Shown one piece after another: positions 44,331 to 53,644 of a stretch of DNA of 64,000 bases. The translations under genes were made by a program, and so were the position numbers. Below the pieces are notes generated by a model. That model saw nothing but the letters and a program-made list of their open reading frames with translations, was not told the origin of the DNA and ran no database searches. The DNA comes from Paucibacter sp. PLA-PC-4 (GTDB lineage Bacteria; Pseudomonadota; Gammaproteobacteria; Burkholderiales; Burkholderiaceae_C), in the NCBI RefSeq assembly GCF_026241155.1, contig NZ_JAPFGP010000008.1, forward strand, positions 219,395 to 283,394. The letters run 5' to 3'. Numbering within the stretch: the stretch's first letter is position 1; every line of letters starts with the position of its first letter.

Positions 44331-47300
44331 TCAGGCGGTTGCAGGCAAAGCCGGTCGTCGCGCCTGCCAGACCGCACCCAGGCTCATCAGCAAGGCCATC
44401 GCGACCCAGGCCAGGGCCTGCGAGAGCTGGTTCTGCAGCTGTGGTGCGACCAGGTCTTGCGGTGGCTGTTGCTGTTCCAGCAGCAGGCCGCGTGTGCTGG
44501 GCGGCGGGGGGGGTGCTGCCTCGGCAGTGGCCGGCGCGGCAGGCGAAGCCGTGGCCTGGGACACCGGCGTGTGCAGCTGGTCGGCAGCCCATTGCCGCAC
44601 TGCCGCCAGCTCCTGATGCAGACCGGCCTCGCTGCTCAGGCTCTGATATGTAGCGGCCAGTTGCTCCCGGGTCGCCGCGTCGGGCTTCCAGTAGCCCAGG
44701 CGCTCGGCCTGAATCATCCGTTCCAGCGCCTGCGCATAAGCCTGCTTGTTCTGCTTCAGCCACTCGGGCAGACCGAGCTGCTGCTTGTCGCGCACCAGCG
44801 TGTCGTACAGGCTTTGCCAATGGTCGGGCCGCACGGTGCCCGGCGCGATGGCCTGCCAGCCGAAGGTGTATTGCACGGCCTTGAGTACCTGCAAGGCGCC
44901 GGCCCAGCCCTCGGCCTGCTGGGCCTTCAGCCATCCGGGGTGCAGATAGCGCGACTGCATCTCCATCGCCAGGCTGCTGGCCGCGCTCTCGGTGTGCAGC
45001 TCAGTGGCGTCCTGCAGCTGGCTGACATGCAGGCTCAAGCCGTCTTTGCGACCGGCCGCTTTGGCGGCGGCGGACAGGCCGCCGAGGTACTGAAAAGGGT
45101 CGTCCGAGCTCAGCATCGCATACAGATGCGAGCTGCGCGACATCAGCGCCGCATCGGTGTGCTTCAGATGCGCACCGAGGGCCTGCGCCGCGACGGCCGG
45201 CCGGCTCAGGCGCAGCGGCTCACCGTTGACATAAGGCTGGCTCATTCGCTGCAAAAAGAGCTGGCCCAGTCGCGCGTCGTCGGCCTTCAAGCCGTTGTCC
45301 TGGGCGGCTTCGGATATGCCGGTGCCGTAGTCGCCGCTGGCATTGCCAAACACGCGTGCCTGCGCCAGGGCCAGGGCCTCGGCCTTGCTCAGGCCCTGGC
45401 GACGTAGCTCGGCAGCCACGGTGGCGGTGTTGCGCGCGACGATGTTGCCGGGCTCTGCGGCCGCAGCGGCCGCGACGGCCTGGTCGAGCAGATTCATCAG
45501 CGCCGGGAATTGGTCGCGGTAAGAGCCGGTGATGCTCAAGAGCACATCGACCCGGGGTCTGCCCTTCAGTTCCGCCAGCGGCATCGGCTTGACGCCGGTG
45601 GGCCGGCCACTGTCGTCCCAGATGGGTTGCACGCCCAAAGCGGCCAGTGCCTGGGACTCCATCAGGCCTTGGTGTCTCAGCGTCTCGCCAGCCCACAGCG
45701 ACAGCGCCAGACGCTGCGGGGGCTTGCCTGTTTTCGCCTGTTCCTCGTACCACTGCGCGAACAGGCGCTGCGCCACCTCATAGGCCTGCTTGGTCGGCAG
45801 CCGGCTCGGGTCCAGGCCTGTCAGGTTGCGGCCTGTTGGCAGGCTGTCGGGGTTGCGCAGTGGGTCGCCGCCGTAGGCCGCAGGCAGGAAGCGACCTTGC
45901 AGCGCGGCAAGCAGGCCTGGCATCTCACCCTCGGTGGACAGGCGACGCTCCAGCTCCTGGGCGCGCTCGGCCAACTGCAGCAACGCGGGGGTGTCGATGG
46001 CTTTGCGCGAGGCGCGGTTGGGCACATGGCTCTGAGGCTCGGGCGGGCGCAGATCCAAGGTGCTCGCAGCCTGGGCGTCCTTCAACGCGACATGGAGCCA
46101 GCGCGCCGGGCGCGACGTCGCGACGCTCTCGTGATTGATCAGAAAGGCCTCATCGATGTCCTCGCCCAGCGCTTCAATCAAGGGCTGGCGCAGCATCTGC
46201 AGAATCGTCGTGTGGCGGGCACTCTCGTGCGGCACCTGGCCAAACACCGCCAGGCCCTTGGGCTGGGAGCTTTGCGCCAGCCGGTCCAGCCAGGGGTGCA
46301 GCAGCTCTAGGAAACCGCTGAAATCGGCGGCGATCTGCTGGGCAGTCCAGCCCAGGTCGCGGTGCAACTGGTGCTCGACAAAAGCGCTGACCATCTGGCG
46401 CTCCAGCGCCTGGCGCGTCGGGCCGGCGTCCACCGTTTCCCACTCGTGCATCAGCTCGTGCATATGGGCCATGCGGGCATTGAAGCCGGCCGGCGCGAAG
46501 CTGGGGGTGCGGTGGCTGACCATCAGGGCACGGCCGCGGCGCTTGGCCGTTAGGCCTTCGCCGAGGTTGTCCACGATATAGGGGTAGATCACCGGCACAT
46601 CGCCTAGTGGCAGCAGGGCTTCGTCATGGATGTCCAGTGCGCGTAGCTTGCCGGGCGCCCATTCCTGCGTGCCGTGGGTGCCGAAGTGGATCAAGGCGTC
46701 CGCCTGACGGGCCCATAGGTAAGTGGCTAGGTAGTGATGCGAGATCGGCGTCTTGTTCTTGTGCATGAAGGGGTCCTGGCCCCGCCTGAGCGTCTCCTCG
46801 CGCGGCGGCTGCGGCAGCACGCTCAAGCCCCCGCGCTGCAGGCGAGGGATTACGAAGACAGGGCGGCCTTCATGGCTGACGATGTAGCGGCTGCGGGCCG
46901 GCTCGCCCCACTGGCCATTGATGTGCTGCTGCAGCGCCGCCGGCAAGGTCTTGAACCAGGCCTCGTAGTCGGCCAGCGGGAGTGCGGCGGCTTGGTCGCG
47001 CGCCAGCAGGGCTTGCAGATCGGCGCTGGGATAGTAGGCCGCGATCAGGGGCTTGAGCTGCGCGATCCACTCGGCCTCGGGCAGCGGCTGCACGCCGTAG
47101 CCGGCCTCGCGCAAGCCCATGGAGACCCGCTCCAGGCTGCGCGGGACGTTCAGAAAACTTGCGCCGAAATGGTCGCCGCCCGGCGGGTAGTTGTAGACGA
47201 AGGCGACCAGGCGCTTGCTCGATGCGGGCTTGGTCTGCAGCACGATCAAACGTCTGGCCTTGGCGATCACGGCCTCGGCCTGGCGCCCGATCAGCTGCGG

Positions 47301-48329
47301 CCCTTCCTGGCCTTTAGACCCTTTGTTCGCATGGGCGACCACCATCAGCGGGTCGATCGCTCCGGCGCCCTCGGGTTGGGCAAAGTAAAAGGGCAGATCG
47401 CTCATGCTCAGACCGGTCTCGCTGGCCTCCCAGTCGGCCGTGCCGCCGCTGCGATAGGGGAGGGTCTGCAGCAGCGGGGCGCCCCACCGATTAAACAGCG
47501 GCTGCAGGCCGCCGGACTGGGGCAGCAGCGCGTGGTTGACGATCACCGAGGCGTGCAGCTTGCCATCTGGCAGTTCCATCAGCGGGGCCAGCGAATCGCC
47601 GGCCGTCCCTTCACTAAAGCGCGAGCTGAACACCGCATAGGCCAGCAGCCCCTGACGGTCGAAGCGCTGCAGCCAGTCGTCGATCCAGGCCGTGGCGCCC
47701 TGCACAAAGTGGTAGCGGTGCAGCAGCAGCGCGACGGCCGGGCGTTTGTCGCCTTGGGCTTCGGCCCAACGTGACAGGGCCTGCGCGTTTGCGAACAGGC
47801 CCGGCGCGCCCGGCAGATAGAGGCCGCGCTGCGGCAGCAGGGTCGGTAACGGCAGATCGGGCGCAGGCTGGCCGGTCAGCTGGGCCTTGACAAGGGCGAA
47901 GGCGTGACGGGTGTTGGCGATGCCGCCGGCCTGCAGATAGGCGCGCAGCGAGCGATCGCCGGCGGCAGGCTCGCCGGCCGCGATCCAGACTGGTGTGGCG
48001 ATGGCATGTTGCTTGAGCGCCTGGCCCAGCATAGCTCGTAGCTTGGCCTCGACGCTGGGATGGGGCGCGTCTATCCAGACCAGCTGGGCCTGGCTCAGCG
48101 CCTGCGCCAGTTCGCGCGCTTGCGAGGCATCCAGCGCTGTGCTGCGCAGCGGGTAGTCCATCGCCTTGAATGCCAGGCCGGCGGCCGCCGCTTCACGCTC
48201 GATCAGCGCGCTGCGCGCGGCCGGCGTCACGTCCAGCGTGATCCACAGCAGCAGGCCCGTCTTGGCGCCGGCGGCCCACGCGGGAGCCAGCAGCAGTGAC
48301 AGCATCAAGACCAGGCAGGCTTTGATCAC
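44331..48329 (-). CDS. cobN: Membrane-anchored, periplasm-facing CobN-like chelatase
   Basis: A 1332-residue CobN homologue. Core family motifs are present: FGTHGTQEWAPGKLRAL near residues 547-563 and YIVDNLGEGLTAKRRGRA near 578-595. Unlike classical cytoplasmic CobN it has a signal peptide (MIKACLVLMLSLLLAPAWA) and, after a Pro/Ala/Gln-rich linker, one C-terminal membrane helix (ALAWVAMALLMSLGAVW, ~1304-1320) with a basic end. This suggests that the large domain lies in the periplasm. CobS/CobT-type AAA+ partners are absent here; instead, an ExbB-like and an ExbD-like gene precede it with ATGA overlaps. It may insert or remove a metal in an imported corrinoid or tetrapyrrole. Confidence 0.87.
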   Translation of the reverse strand: MIKACLVLMLSLLLAPAWAAGAKTGLLLWITLDVTPAARSALIEREAAAAGLAFKAMDYPLRSTALDASQARELAQALSQAQLVWIDAPHPSVEAKLRAMLGQALKQHAIATPVWIAAGEPAAGDRSLRAYLQAGGIANTRHAFALVKAQLTGQPAPDLPLPTLLPQRGLYLPGAPGLFANAQALSRWAEAQGDKRPAVALLLHRYHFVQGATAWIDDWLQRFDRQGLLAYAVFSSRFSEGTAGDSLAPLMELPDGKLHASVIVNHALLPQSGGLQPLFNRWGAPLLQTLPYRSGGTADWEASETGLSMSDLPFYFAQPEGAGAIDPLMVVAHANKGSKGQEGPQLIGRQAEAVIAKARRLIVLQTKPASSKRLVAFVYNYPPGGDHFGASFLNVPRSLERVSMGLREAGYGVQPLPEAEWIAQLKPLIAAYYPSADLQALLARDQAAALPLADYEAWFKTLPAALQQHINGQWGEPARSRYIVSHEGRPVFVIPRLQRGGLSVLPQPPREETLRRGQDPFMHKNKTPISHHYLATYLWARQADALIHFGTHGTQEWAPGKLRALDIHDEALLPLGDVPVIYPYIVDNLGEGLTAKRRGRALMVSHRTPSFAPAGFNARMAHMHELMHEWETVDAGPTRQALERQMVSAFVEHQLHRDLGWTAQQIAADFSGFLELLHPWLDRLAQSSQPKGLAVFGQVPHESARHTTILQMLRQPLIEALGEDIDEAFLINHESVATSRPARWLHVALKDAQAASTLDLRPPEPQSHVPNRASRKAIDTPALLQLAERAQELERRLSTEGEMPGLLAALQGRFLPAAYGGDPLRNPDSLPTGRNLTGLDPSRLPTKQAYEVAQRLFAQWYEEQAKTGKPPQRLALSLWAGETLRHQGLMESQALAALGVQPIWDDSGRPTGVKPMPLAELKGRPRVDVLLSITGSYRDQFPALMNLLDQAVAAAAAAEPGNIVARNTATVAAELRRQGLSKAEALALAQARVFGNASGDYGTGISEAAQDNGLKADDARLGQLFLQRMSQPYVNGEPLRLSRPAVAAQALGAHLKHTDAALMSRSSHLYAMLSSDDPFQYLGGLSAAAKAAGRKDGLSLHVSQLQDATELHTESAASSLAMEMQSRYLHPGWLKAQQAEGWAGALQVLKAVQYTFGWQAIAPGTVRPDHWQSLYDTLVRDKQQLGLPEWLKQNKQAYAQALERMIQAERLGYWKPDAATREQLAATYQSLSSEAGLHQELAAVRQWAADQLHTPVSQATASPAAPATAEAAPPPPPSTRGLLLEQQQPPQDLVAPQLQNQLSQALAWVAMALLMSLGAVWQARRPALPATA

Positions 48330-48646
48330 GGCTTGTCGCCCTCGGGCACATAGATGATGTTGCCGTCCTTGAGCTTGTAGGCCACGCCCGCACGCACGCC
48401 CTGGCCCTCGCTGCTGCCGCCATTGCCCTTGTAGCGGATCTCCTTGCCGTTCTGGCGCACGACAATTTCCATGTCCGGCTCACCCGGCTTCTTGATGATG
48501 GTGACGTTCTCGTTCGCGTCCTCTTGCTGCTGCAGCGCGACCGCGGTCAGCAGCGCGACGACCAGCACTAAAAACACATCAACCAGATTGACAGCCGACA
48601 GCATTGGGTCGTCGTCTTCCTCACCGAGGATGGACAGATGCTTCAT
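48326..48646 (-). CDS. DUF2149 protein, ExbD/TolR-like membrane protein
   Basis: A 106-residue protein with a short acidic N-terminus (GEEDDDPMLSAVN), one membrane helix LVDVFLVLVVALLTAVAL, and a periplasmic beta-rich domain with GKEIRYKGNGGSSEGQGV. Asp23 sits at the start of the helix, as does the protonatable aspartate of ExbD, TolR and MotB. It matches DUF2149. With the ExbB-like protein upstream it probably forms a proton channel that drives the CobN-like protein. ATGA overlaps on both sides. Confidence 0.85.
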   Translation of the reverse strand: MKHLSILGEEDDDPMLSAVNLVDVFLVLVVALLTAVALQQQEDANENVTIIKKPGEPDMEIVVRQNGKEIRYKGNGGSSEGQGVRAGVAYKLKDGNIIYVPEGDKP

Positions 48647-49107
48647 GCCTGGCCTCGCGCGCTACGGATAGCGACGAGTTCGCTCATCAGCCAGCGGCGG
48701 CGCACCGAGTAAGCGACCAGGCCGACTGCCGCAGCCGCCAGCGCGAGCACGACGCCGGCGAAAGCGCCGCTGAACACTGCCAGTGCCTGCTGGCCCTGGC
48801 CAGCGGCAACGCTTTGCAGCGCCGGGCCCAGCGGCACCATCGTCGCGATCAGGCCCAAGAGCGGGCTGACGCGGCCCAGCAGACGCAGCGGCTCCAACTG
48901 GCGCACGACCTGCAGCTCGATCTCTTCGAGCGGCTTGTCTGCATGGGCGTGCAGGGTCCGGTAGTTCGGTGATCGCCAGCGCTGCGCAGCCTCCATCAGC
49001 GTGGCGCCGGCCACCCACAGCGCGTAGATGAAGCCCAGGCCCACGAGCACGAGGACCGGCCACAGCAGGGCTTGGGCGATCTGGGCAAAACCTTGTTCGA
49101 GCATCAT
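48643..49107 (-). CDS. MotA/TolQ/ExbB proton-channel family protein
   Basis: A 154-residue membrane protein, shorter than ExbB or TolQ. It has an N-terminal helix (LLWPVLVLVGLGFIYALWVAG), a cytoplasmic loop (EEIELQVVRQLEPLRLLG) and two C-terminal helices with the family motif LLGRVSPLLGLIATMVPLGP, followed by FSGAFAGVVLALAAAAVG. These C-terminal helices form the proton path in the family. Overlaps cobB and the DUF2149 gene by 4 bp each. Probable partner of the DUF2149 and CobN-like proteins. Confidence 0.88.
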   Translation of the reverse strand: MMLEQGFAQIAQALLWPVLVLVGLGFIYALWVAGATLMEAAQRWRSPNYRTLHAHADKPLEEIELQVVRQLEPLRLLGRVSPLLGLIATMVPLGPALQSVAAGQGQQALAVFSGAFAGVVLALAAAAVGLVAYSVRRRWLMSELVAIRSARGQA

Positions 49108-50411
49108 GAGGCGTGTTGGGTAAGGAAGAAGGCAGCGATGGCCTCGGGGTTGGACGGGAAGTAGTGGTGCACGTAGCTGGCGCGAAGACTGCCCTGTGCG
49201 TAAAGCGCCTCGGCTGCCTTGCCGCCATTGGGATTGGTGGCCCGCGCAATGGGCTCAAGCGACGTGGCCAGCAGCGAGTAATGGAAGGTGTGGCCGCGCA
49301 GCTCACCTTCAGGCCACTCGATCTTTTGCATGCCCAGAGCCGCCAGGCGCTTTTGCATCTGAGCGCGGCCGGGCATCAGGCAGGCCATTTCATGGTTCAT
49401 GCCCTCGGTGTCTGTCAGACTCTCCGCCATCGCCAGCATGCCGCCGCATTCGGCCAGTAGCGGTTTTCCGGCCGCAAGATGAGCGGCAAGATCGGCGAAG
49501 AAGCTCGCATTGGCGCGCAAAGCCGGTGCATGCAGCTCTGGATATCCGCCGGGCAGCCATAGCGCGTCGCAGGGTGGCAAGACCTTACCCTCGATAGGCG
49601 CGAAAGTCAGGACCTCGGCGCCCAGGGCGCGCAGGCAGTCGAGATTGGCGGGGTAGATGAAGGAGAAGGCGGCGTCCTGGGCCACCGCGATGCGCCGGCC
49701 TTTTAACAGTGGCGGCAGGGCCGGCTCGGGCTCGAACTCGAAGCGAGTCGCCCGGAACTCGAAGCCGGCCGAGGCCTCGCCCCAAGCCTGGGCCCAGCTG
49801 TCCAGTTGTGCGTCGAGCCCGGGCATTTCGAGCGCCTGCACCAGGCCCAGATGCCGCTCTGGCAGGGCCAGGTCTTGCCTGCGATGGAGCGCCGCGACCA
49901 GGGGCAGATCCTCGGGTAGGCCTTCGGCCACCATGCGGGCATGGGCGGGGCTTCCGACCCGGTTCGCGACCACGCCGCACAGGCGGATATCGCGGCGGAA
50001 GGTCTGCATCCCGACGGCCAGCGCCGCAAAGGTCTGGGCCATCGCCGAGGCGTCGATCACTGCGAGCACCGGCAACTTGAGCGCCGCGGCCAGATCGGCG
50101 CTGCTGGGCGTGCCGTCGAACAGGCCCATCACGCCCTCGACCAGGATCAGGTCGGACTCTGACGCAGCCTGGGCCAGCAGGCCCTGACAGTGCGCGAGCC
50201 CGCCCATGAATAGATCCAGCTGATAGACCGGGTGGCCGCTGGCGCGCTCCAGCACCATGGGGTCCAGATAGTCGGGGCCGGTCTTGAAGACGCGCACCCG
50301 CTTGCCCGCATTGCGGGCATGGCGTGCGATCGCGGCGGTGACGCTGGTCTTGCCCGATCCGGAGGACGGGGCGCTGATCATCAGGGCGGGGCAGGTGTTC
50401 ATCGTTGTCAT
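49104..50411 (-). CDS. cobB: Cobyrinate a,c-diamide synthase (CobB/CbiA)
   Basis: A 435-residue glutamine-dependent amidotransferase that amidates carboxylates a and c of (hydrogeno)cobyrinate. P-loop: MISAPSSGSGKTSVTAAIA. Other motifs: FKTGPDYLDPMV, VEGVMGLFDG, and the glutaminase part WLPGGYPELHA with the nucleophile in LLAECGGMLAMAE and HTFHYS. It marks a corrin pathway that acts before cobyric acid. The start at 50411 overlaps the btuD stop by 4 bp. Confidence 0.95.
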   Translation of the reverse strand: MTTMNTCPALMISAPSSGSGKTSVTAAIARHARNAGKRVRVFKTGPDYLDPMVLERASGHPVYQLDLFMGGLAHCQGLLAQAASESDLILVEGVMGLFDGTPSSADLAAALKLPVLAVIDASAMAQTFAALAVGMQTFRRDIRLCGVVANRVGSPAHARMVAEGLPEDLPLVAALHRRQDLALPERHLGLVQALEMPGLDAQLDSWAQAWGEASAGFEFRATRFEFEPEPALPPLLKGRRIAVAQDAAFSFIYPANLDCLRALGAEVLTFAPIEGKVLPPCDALWLPGGYPELHAPALRANASFFADLAAHLAAGKPLLAECGGMLAMAESLTDTEGMNHEMACLMPGRAQMQKRLAALGMQKIEWPEGELRGHTFHYSLLATSLEPIARATNPNGGKAAEALYAQGSLRASYVHHYFPSNPEAIAAFFLTQHAS

Positions 50412-51175
50412 GCGTTCAAGGCCAGCCAGCGGCCCTGCACCTGCAGGATCAGCAGGCGCTGCTGAAAAACCTGCTGCAGCGCGGCGTGGGTGGCGCAGGC
50501 CGCGGGCGGGCCCTGGTGGACGATGCGGCCGGCGTCCATCACGACGACGCTGTCGGCCTGCAGTGCGATATTGAGTTCATGCAGCACCGAGACCACGGTC
50601 ACGCCCTCGGTGACGAGGCCGCGCACGATCTGCACCCAGTCGCTCTGGTGCGGCGGGTCAAGATGGGCCAGTGGCTCGTCCATCAGCAAGGCTTGAGCCC
50701 GCACGGCCAGCGCACGCGCCAGCAGCACGCGCTGGCGCTCGCCGCCGGAGAGCTGGCCCAGCGGGCGCTCGCGCCAGTCCCAGCTCTGTGTCATGCGCAT
50801 CGCCTGCTCTACCGCCGCGTGGTCGGCGCTGCTAGCTGGTGCAAGCCAGGGTTGGTGTGGCAGGCGGCCCAGCATCACGACGTCCATCGCGCTGAGCTCG
50901 TCGGCGCTGGCCTCGTTCTGGCCCAGCCAGGCGACCTGGCGGGCGCGCTCGCGCGCCGGCCAGCTGTGCCAGGGCTGGTTTTGCAGCTGCAGCGTGCCGT
51001 CGAAGGGCAGCAGACCGGTCAGCGCGCGCAGCATGGTCGACTTGCCGGCGCCGTTGGGTCCCACGACGGCGGTCCAGGCGCGCGCCTGTGGCGCGAAGCG
51101 CAGCGGCTGCAAGATGGTGCTGCCGCCGAGCTTCAGCGAGCGTAGCTCCAGGCTCAGCAAGGGCGCAGCGCTCAT
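50408..51175 (-). CDS. btuD: Cobalamin ABC importer, ATP-binding subunit
   Basis: A 255-residue FecE/BtuD-type ATPase. Walker A GPNGAGKSTM, signature LSGGERQRVLLARAL, Walker B ALLMDEPLAHLD, and H-loop VSVLHELNIAL. It powers import with the BtuC permease and BtuF binding protein, whose genes precede it. ATG 51175 overlaps the btuC stop by 4 bp; the frame upstream is an antisense-like extension. The riboswitch upstream of btuB supports a corrinoid substrate. Confidence 0.93.
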   Translation of the reverse strand: MSAAPLLSLELRSLKLGGSTILQPLRFAPQARAWTAVVGPNGAGKSTMLRALTGLLPFDGTLQLQNQPWHSWPARERARQVAWLGQNEASADELSAMDVVMLGRLPHQPWLAPASSADHAAVEQAMRMTQSWDWRERPLGQLSGGERQRVLLARALAVRAQALLMDEPLAHLDPPHQSDWVQIVRGLVTEGVTVVSVLHELNIALQADSVVVMDAGRIVHQGPPAACATHAALQQVFQQRLLILQVQGRWLALNA

Positions 51176-52167
51176 GGCCGCTTCCCCAGTCCCGAGGAAC
51201 GCCGGTGCATCAGGTATAGCAGATAGCTGCCGCCCAGCAGCGCGGTGATGATGCCCACCGGCAGCTCCTGCGGCGCGATCACCCAGCGCGCTCCGATATC
51301 GGCCGCCAGCAGCAGCATGCCGCCGGCCAGTGGGCTCAGTAGCAGCAAGTCGCGGTGCGTCACCGGCCCCCAGCTGCGCACCAGATGGGGAGCTACCAGG
51401 CCGACAAAGGCGATCAGGCCGCATTGCGCAACAGCAGCCGCCGTGGCCAGGGCCAGCACGGCGATCAGCAGCACCCGCACCAGGGCCAGACGCACGCCCA
51501 GCGAATGCGCGGTCGCCTCGCCCAGGCTCAGCGCGTCGAGGCTGCGGCTGCAGCCAAGGGCCACCAGCAGGCAGGCCAGCAGGGTCGCTGCCATGATCAT
51601 CACTGCGTTCCAGCCGACAAAGCCTGTGCTGCCCAGCATGAAGGCCTGCATGGCTCGCATGATGTCGGGATTCATCAGGGTCAGCAGGGCCGAGCCCGAG
51701 CCCAGCACCACGCCGACGACGACGCCAGCCAGCAGCAGCCGCAGCGTCTGCTCGACGCCGCGCGCCAGCAGCAGGGTCAGCAGCACCGCGCCCACCGCGC
51801 CGACAAAAGCTGCGCCTGTCATGCCCACACGCAGGGCCAGCGCGGTGGCGGCCGGCGAGAAACCGACCATGAAGAGCAGCACGGCCACGCCCAGCGAGGC
51901 GCCGGCAGAGCAGCCCAGGAGATAGGGGTCAGCCAGCGGATTGCGGAACAGGCCTTGCGCCACCGCGCCGGCCAGCGCCAGCAGCGCCCCGGCCAGCCAG
52001 GCACCCAAGGAGCGGGGCGCACGGATGTCCCAGAGGATTTGCTGCATCACCGGATCCTTGTCGACCCAGGGGCTCCAGCCGGTGCTGCCTATGGCCAGGC
52101 CCAGTGCCAGCAGCGCGGTGCTGCCGAGCAGCAGGATCAGCAACCACAGGCCATGGCGAGCGCTCAT
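51172..52167 (-). CDS. btuC: Cobalamin ABC importer, permease subunit
   Basis: A 331-residue FecCD-family permease with about ten helices. Recognised parts: ILWDIRAPRSLGAWLAGALL, AGAVAQGLFRNPLADPYLLG, and GLIAFVGLVAPHLVRSWGPV with the ATPase-contacting loop. It transports corrinoid across the inner membrane. One-base overlap with btuF (TGATG) and ATGA with btuD indicate translational coupling. Confidence 0.94.
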   Translation of the reverse strand: MSARHGLWLLILLLGSTALLALGLAIGSTGWSPWVDKDPVMQQILWDIRAPRSLGAWLAGALLALAGAVAQGLFRNPLADPYLLGCSAGASLGVAVLLFMVGFSPAATALALRVGMTGAAFVGAVGAVLLTLLLARGVEQTLRLLLAGVVVGVVLGSGSALLTLMNPDIMRAMQAFMLGSTGFVGWNAVMIMAATLLACLLVALGCSRSLDALSLGEATAHSLGVRLALVRVLLIAVLALATAAAVAQCGLIAFVGLVAPHLVRSWGPVTHRDLLLLSPLAGGMLLLAADIGARWVIAPQELPVGIITALLGGSYLLYLMHRRSSGLGKRP

Positions 52168-53078
52168 CAGCGCATGCCCCCCGGCGGCGCATTGAAGGGC
52201 ACGGTGGGCAGCGCTACCGGGCCGGCGGCGGCCTCGCGCAGACAGCGCGCCATCAGCGCGGCTGCCTCGTCCATTCGCGGGCCGGGGCGCACCAGCACAT
52301 CCGATTCGGCCGGCACCCAAACGCAGATTTTCTTGTTCCTGACCGCCTGGATCGCGCCCCAGCCGGGGCGCTGTGGCAGGCCCGACGCACTGCGCTGGCC
52401 CACCATGATGACTTGCGGATCGGCGCGCACGACGAACTCGGGATTGAGCTTCGGGAAGGGTCCCAGCTCGGCAGGCACGATATTGCGGCCGTGCAGCCGG
52501 CTCAGGATCTCGCCCATGAAGGACGCGGTGCCGGCGGCATAGGGTGCGGCATCGACCTCGTAGTAGATGCGCAGACCGCGCGCGGCCGGCGGCAGGTTGG
52601 CCGCGCTGTGCGTGATGGCGCCGTCGATGCGGTTCCAGATACGGCGCGCCTCGTCCGGCTTGCCCAGCAACTGGGCCAGCTTGCCCAGTACGCGCTGCAC
52701 ATCGCCCAGGGTTTTGGGCTCCAGCGCAATGACCTTGATGCCCAGCGCCTCCAGCCGGTCCATCAGGCGAGAGGACATGCCCAGCAGCACGACATCGGGC
52801 TTTAACGCCACCACAGCCTCGATGCTGGTGTCGTCCAGTCCGCCCAGTTTGGGCAAGGCGCGGGCTGTGGCCGGGTAGTTGGAGAAACGGTCGGTGCCGA
52901 CCAGCCGGGCGCAGTCGCCCAGCTCGCAGACCGTCTCGGTCAGCGAGGGCAGCAGACTGACGATGCGCCTGGGTACCTCGGGTAGCGTGACGGTATGGCC
53001 GCGGTCGTCTTTGACGTTGACTGCAGCCTGAGCGAGTCCCGCCAGCACCATCAGCATGCTTGCCAACAGATGTTTCAT
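52167..53078 (-). CDS. btuF: Periplasmic cobalamin-binding protein
   Basis: A 303-residue class III binding protein with a signal peptide (LLASMLMVLAGLAQA). The mature protein starts VNVKDDRGHTVTLPEVPRR, followed by IVSLLPSLTETVCELG and AVVALKPDVVLLGMSS, typical of BtuF. It delivers corrinoid to BtuC. ATG 53078 gives the signal peptide; a longer frame is not supported. Overlaps cobU by 4 bp. Confidence 0.92.
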   Translation of the reverse strand: MKHLLASMLMVLAGLAQAAVNVKDDRGHTVTLPEVPRRIVSLLPSLTETVCELGDCARLVGTDRFSNYPATARALPKLGGLDDTSIEAVVALKPDVVLLGMSSRLMDRLEALGIKVIALEPKTLGDVQRVLGKLAQLLGKPDEARRIWNRIDGAITHSAANLPPAARGLRIYYEVDAAPYAAGTASFMGEILSRLHGRNIVPAELGPFPKLNPEFVVRADPQVIMVGQRSASGLPQRPGWGAIQAVRNKKICVWVPAESDVLVRPGPRMDEAAALMARCLREAAAGPVALPTVPFNAPPGGMR

Positions 53079-53641
53079 CGCTTTTCTTTCTCCACCGCTC
53101 GGGTCCAAGCCTGGCCTGCCACCATCAGTGTCAGGTCTTGACAGCGCCTGGCCACGGCCTGGTTCAGTCGGCCCAGCTCGTCAACATAAAAGCGCGCCGC
53201 ACTGGACATCGGCGATACACCCCAGCCGACCTCGTTGGAGACGAACAGTACCGGCGAGGGCAGCGTCGGCAGCAGGTCCAGCATGCGCTGGCGCTCGAGC
53301 TGCCAGCCGGCCAGATCGGGTTTGTCGTCCATAGGCATCAGCCAGTTGGTCAGCCACAAGGTCAGGCAGTCGACCAGAATCAGCCGCCCGGGGGCGGCGA
53401 TGGCAGAGAGTCCCTGAGCCATTGCCAGCGGTGCCTCGAGGGTGTCGAAGCCCGCCGGTCGGTCTAGTTGATGGCGCGCGATGCGTGCGCTCATCTCGTC
53501 ATCAAAAGCCAGCGCCGTGGCCAGCACCGTGACCGTGTGGCCGGGCGCAGCGGTCAGCCAGGCCTGCGCCAGCATTTCTGCATGGCGCGACTTGCCACTG
53601 CGCTGGCCGCCGACGATCAGGTGGTGCTGAGCGGCGCTCAT
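53075..53641 (-). CDS. cobU: Adenosylcobinamide kinase/guanylyltransferase
   Basis: A 188-residue bifunctional enzyme (CobU/CobP) that phosphorylates adenosylcobinamide and then forms adenosylcobinamide-GDP. P-loop LIVGGQRSGKSRHAEML, the ARIARHQLDRP region around the GMP-accepting histidine, and VDCLTLWLTNWL and VSNEVGWGVSP are typical. Only 3 bp separate it from btuB. Product is used by CobS. Confidence 0.95.
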   Translation of the reverse strand: MSAAQHHLIVGGQRSGKSRHAEMLAQAWLTAAPGHTVTVLATALAFDDEMSARIARHQLDRPAGFDTLEAPLAMAQGLSAIAAPGRLILVDCLTLWLTNWLMPMDDKPDLAGWQLERQRMLDLLPTLPSPVLFVSNEVGWGVSPMSSAARFYVDELGRLNQAVARRCQDLTLMVAGQAWTRAVEKEKR

Positions 53642-53644
53642 GGC

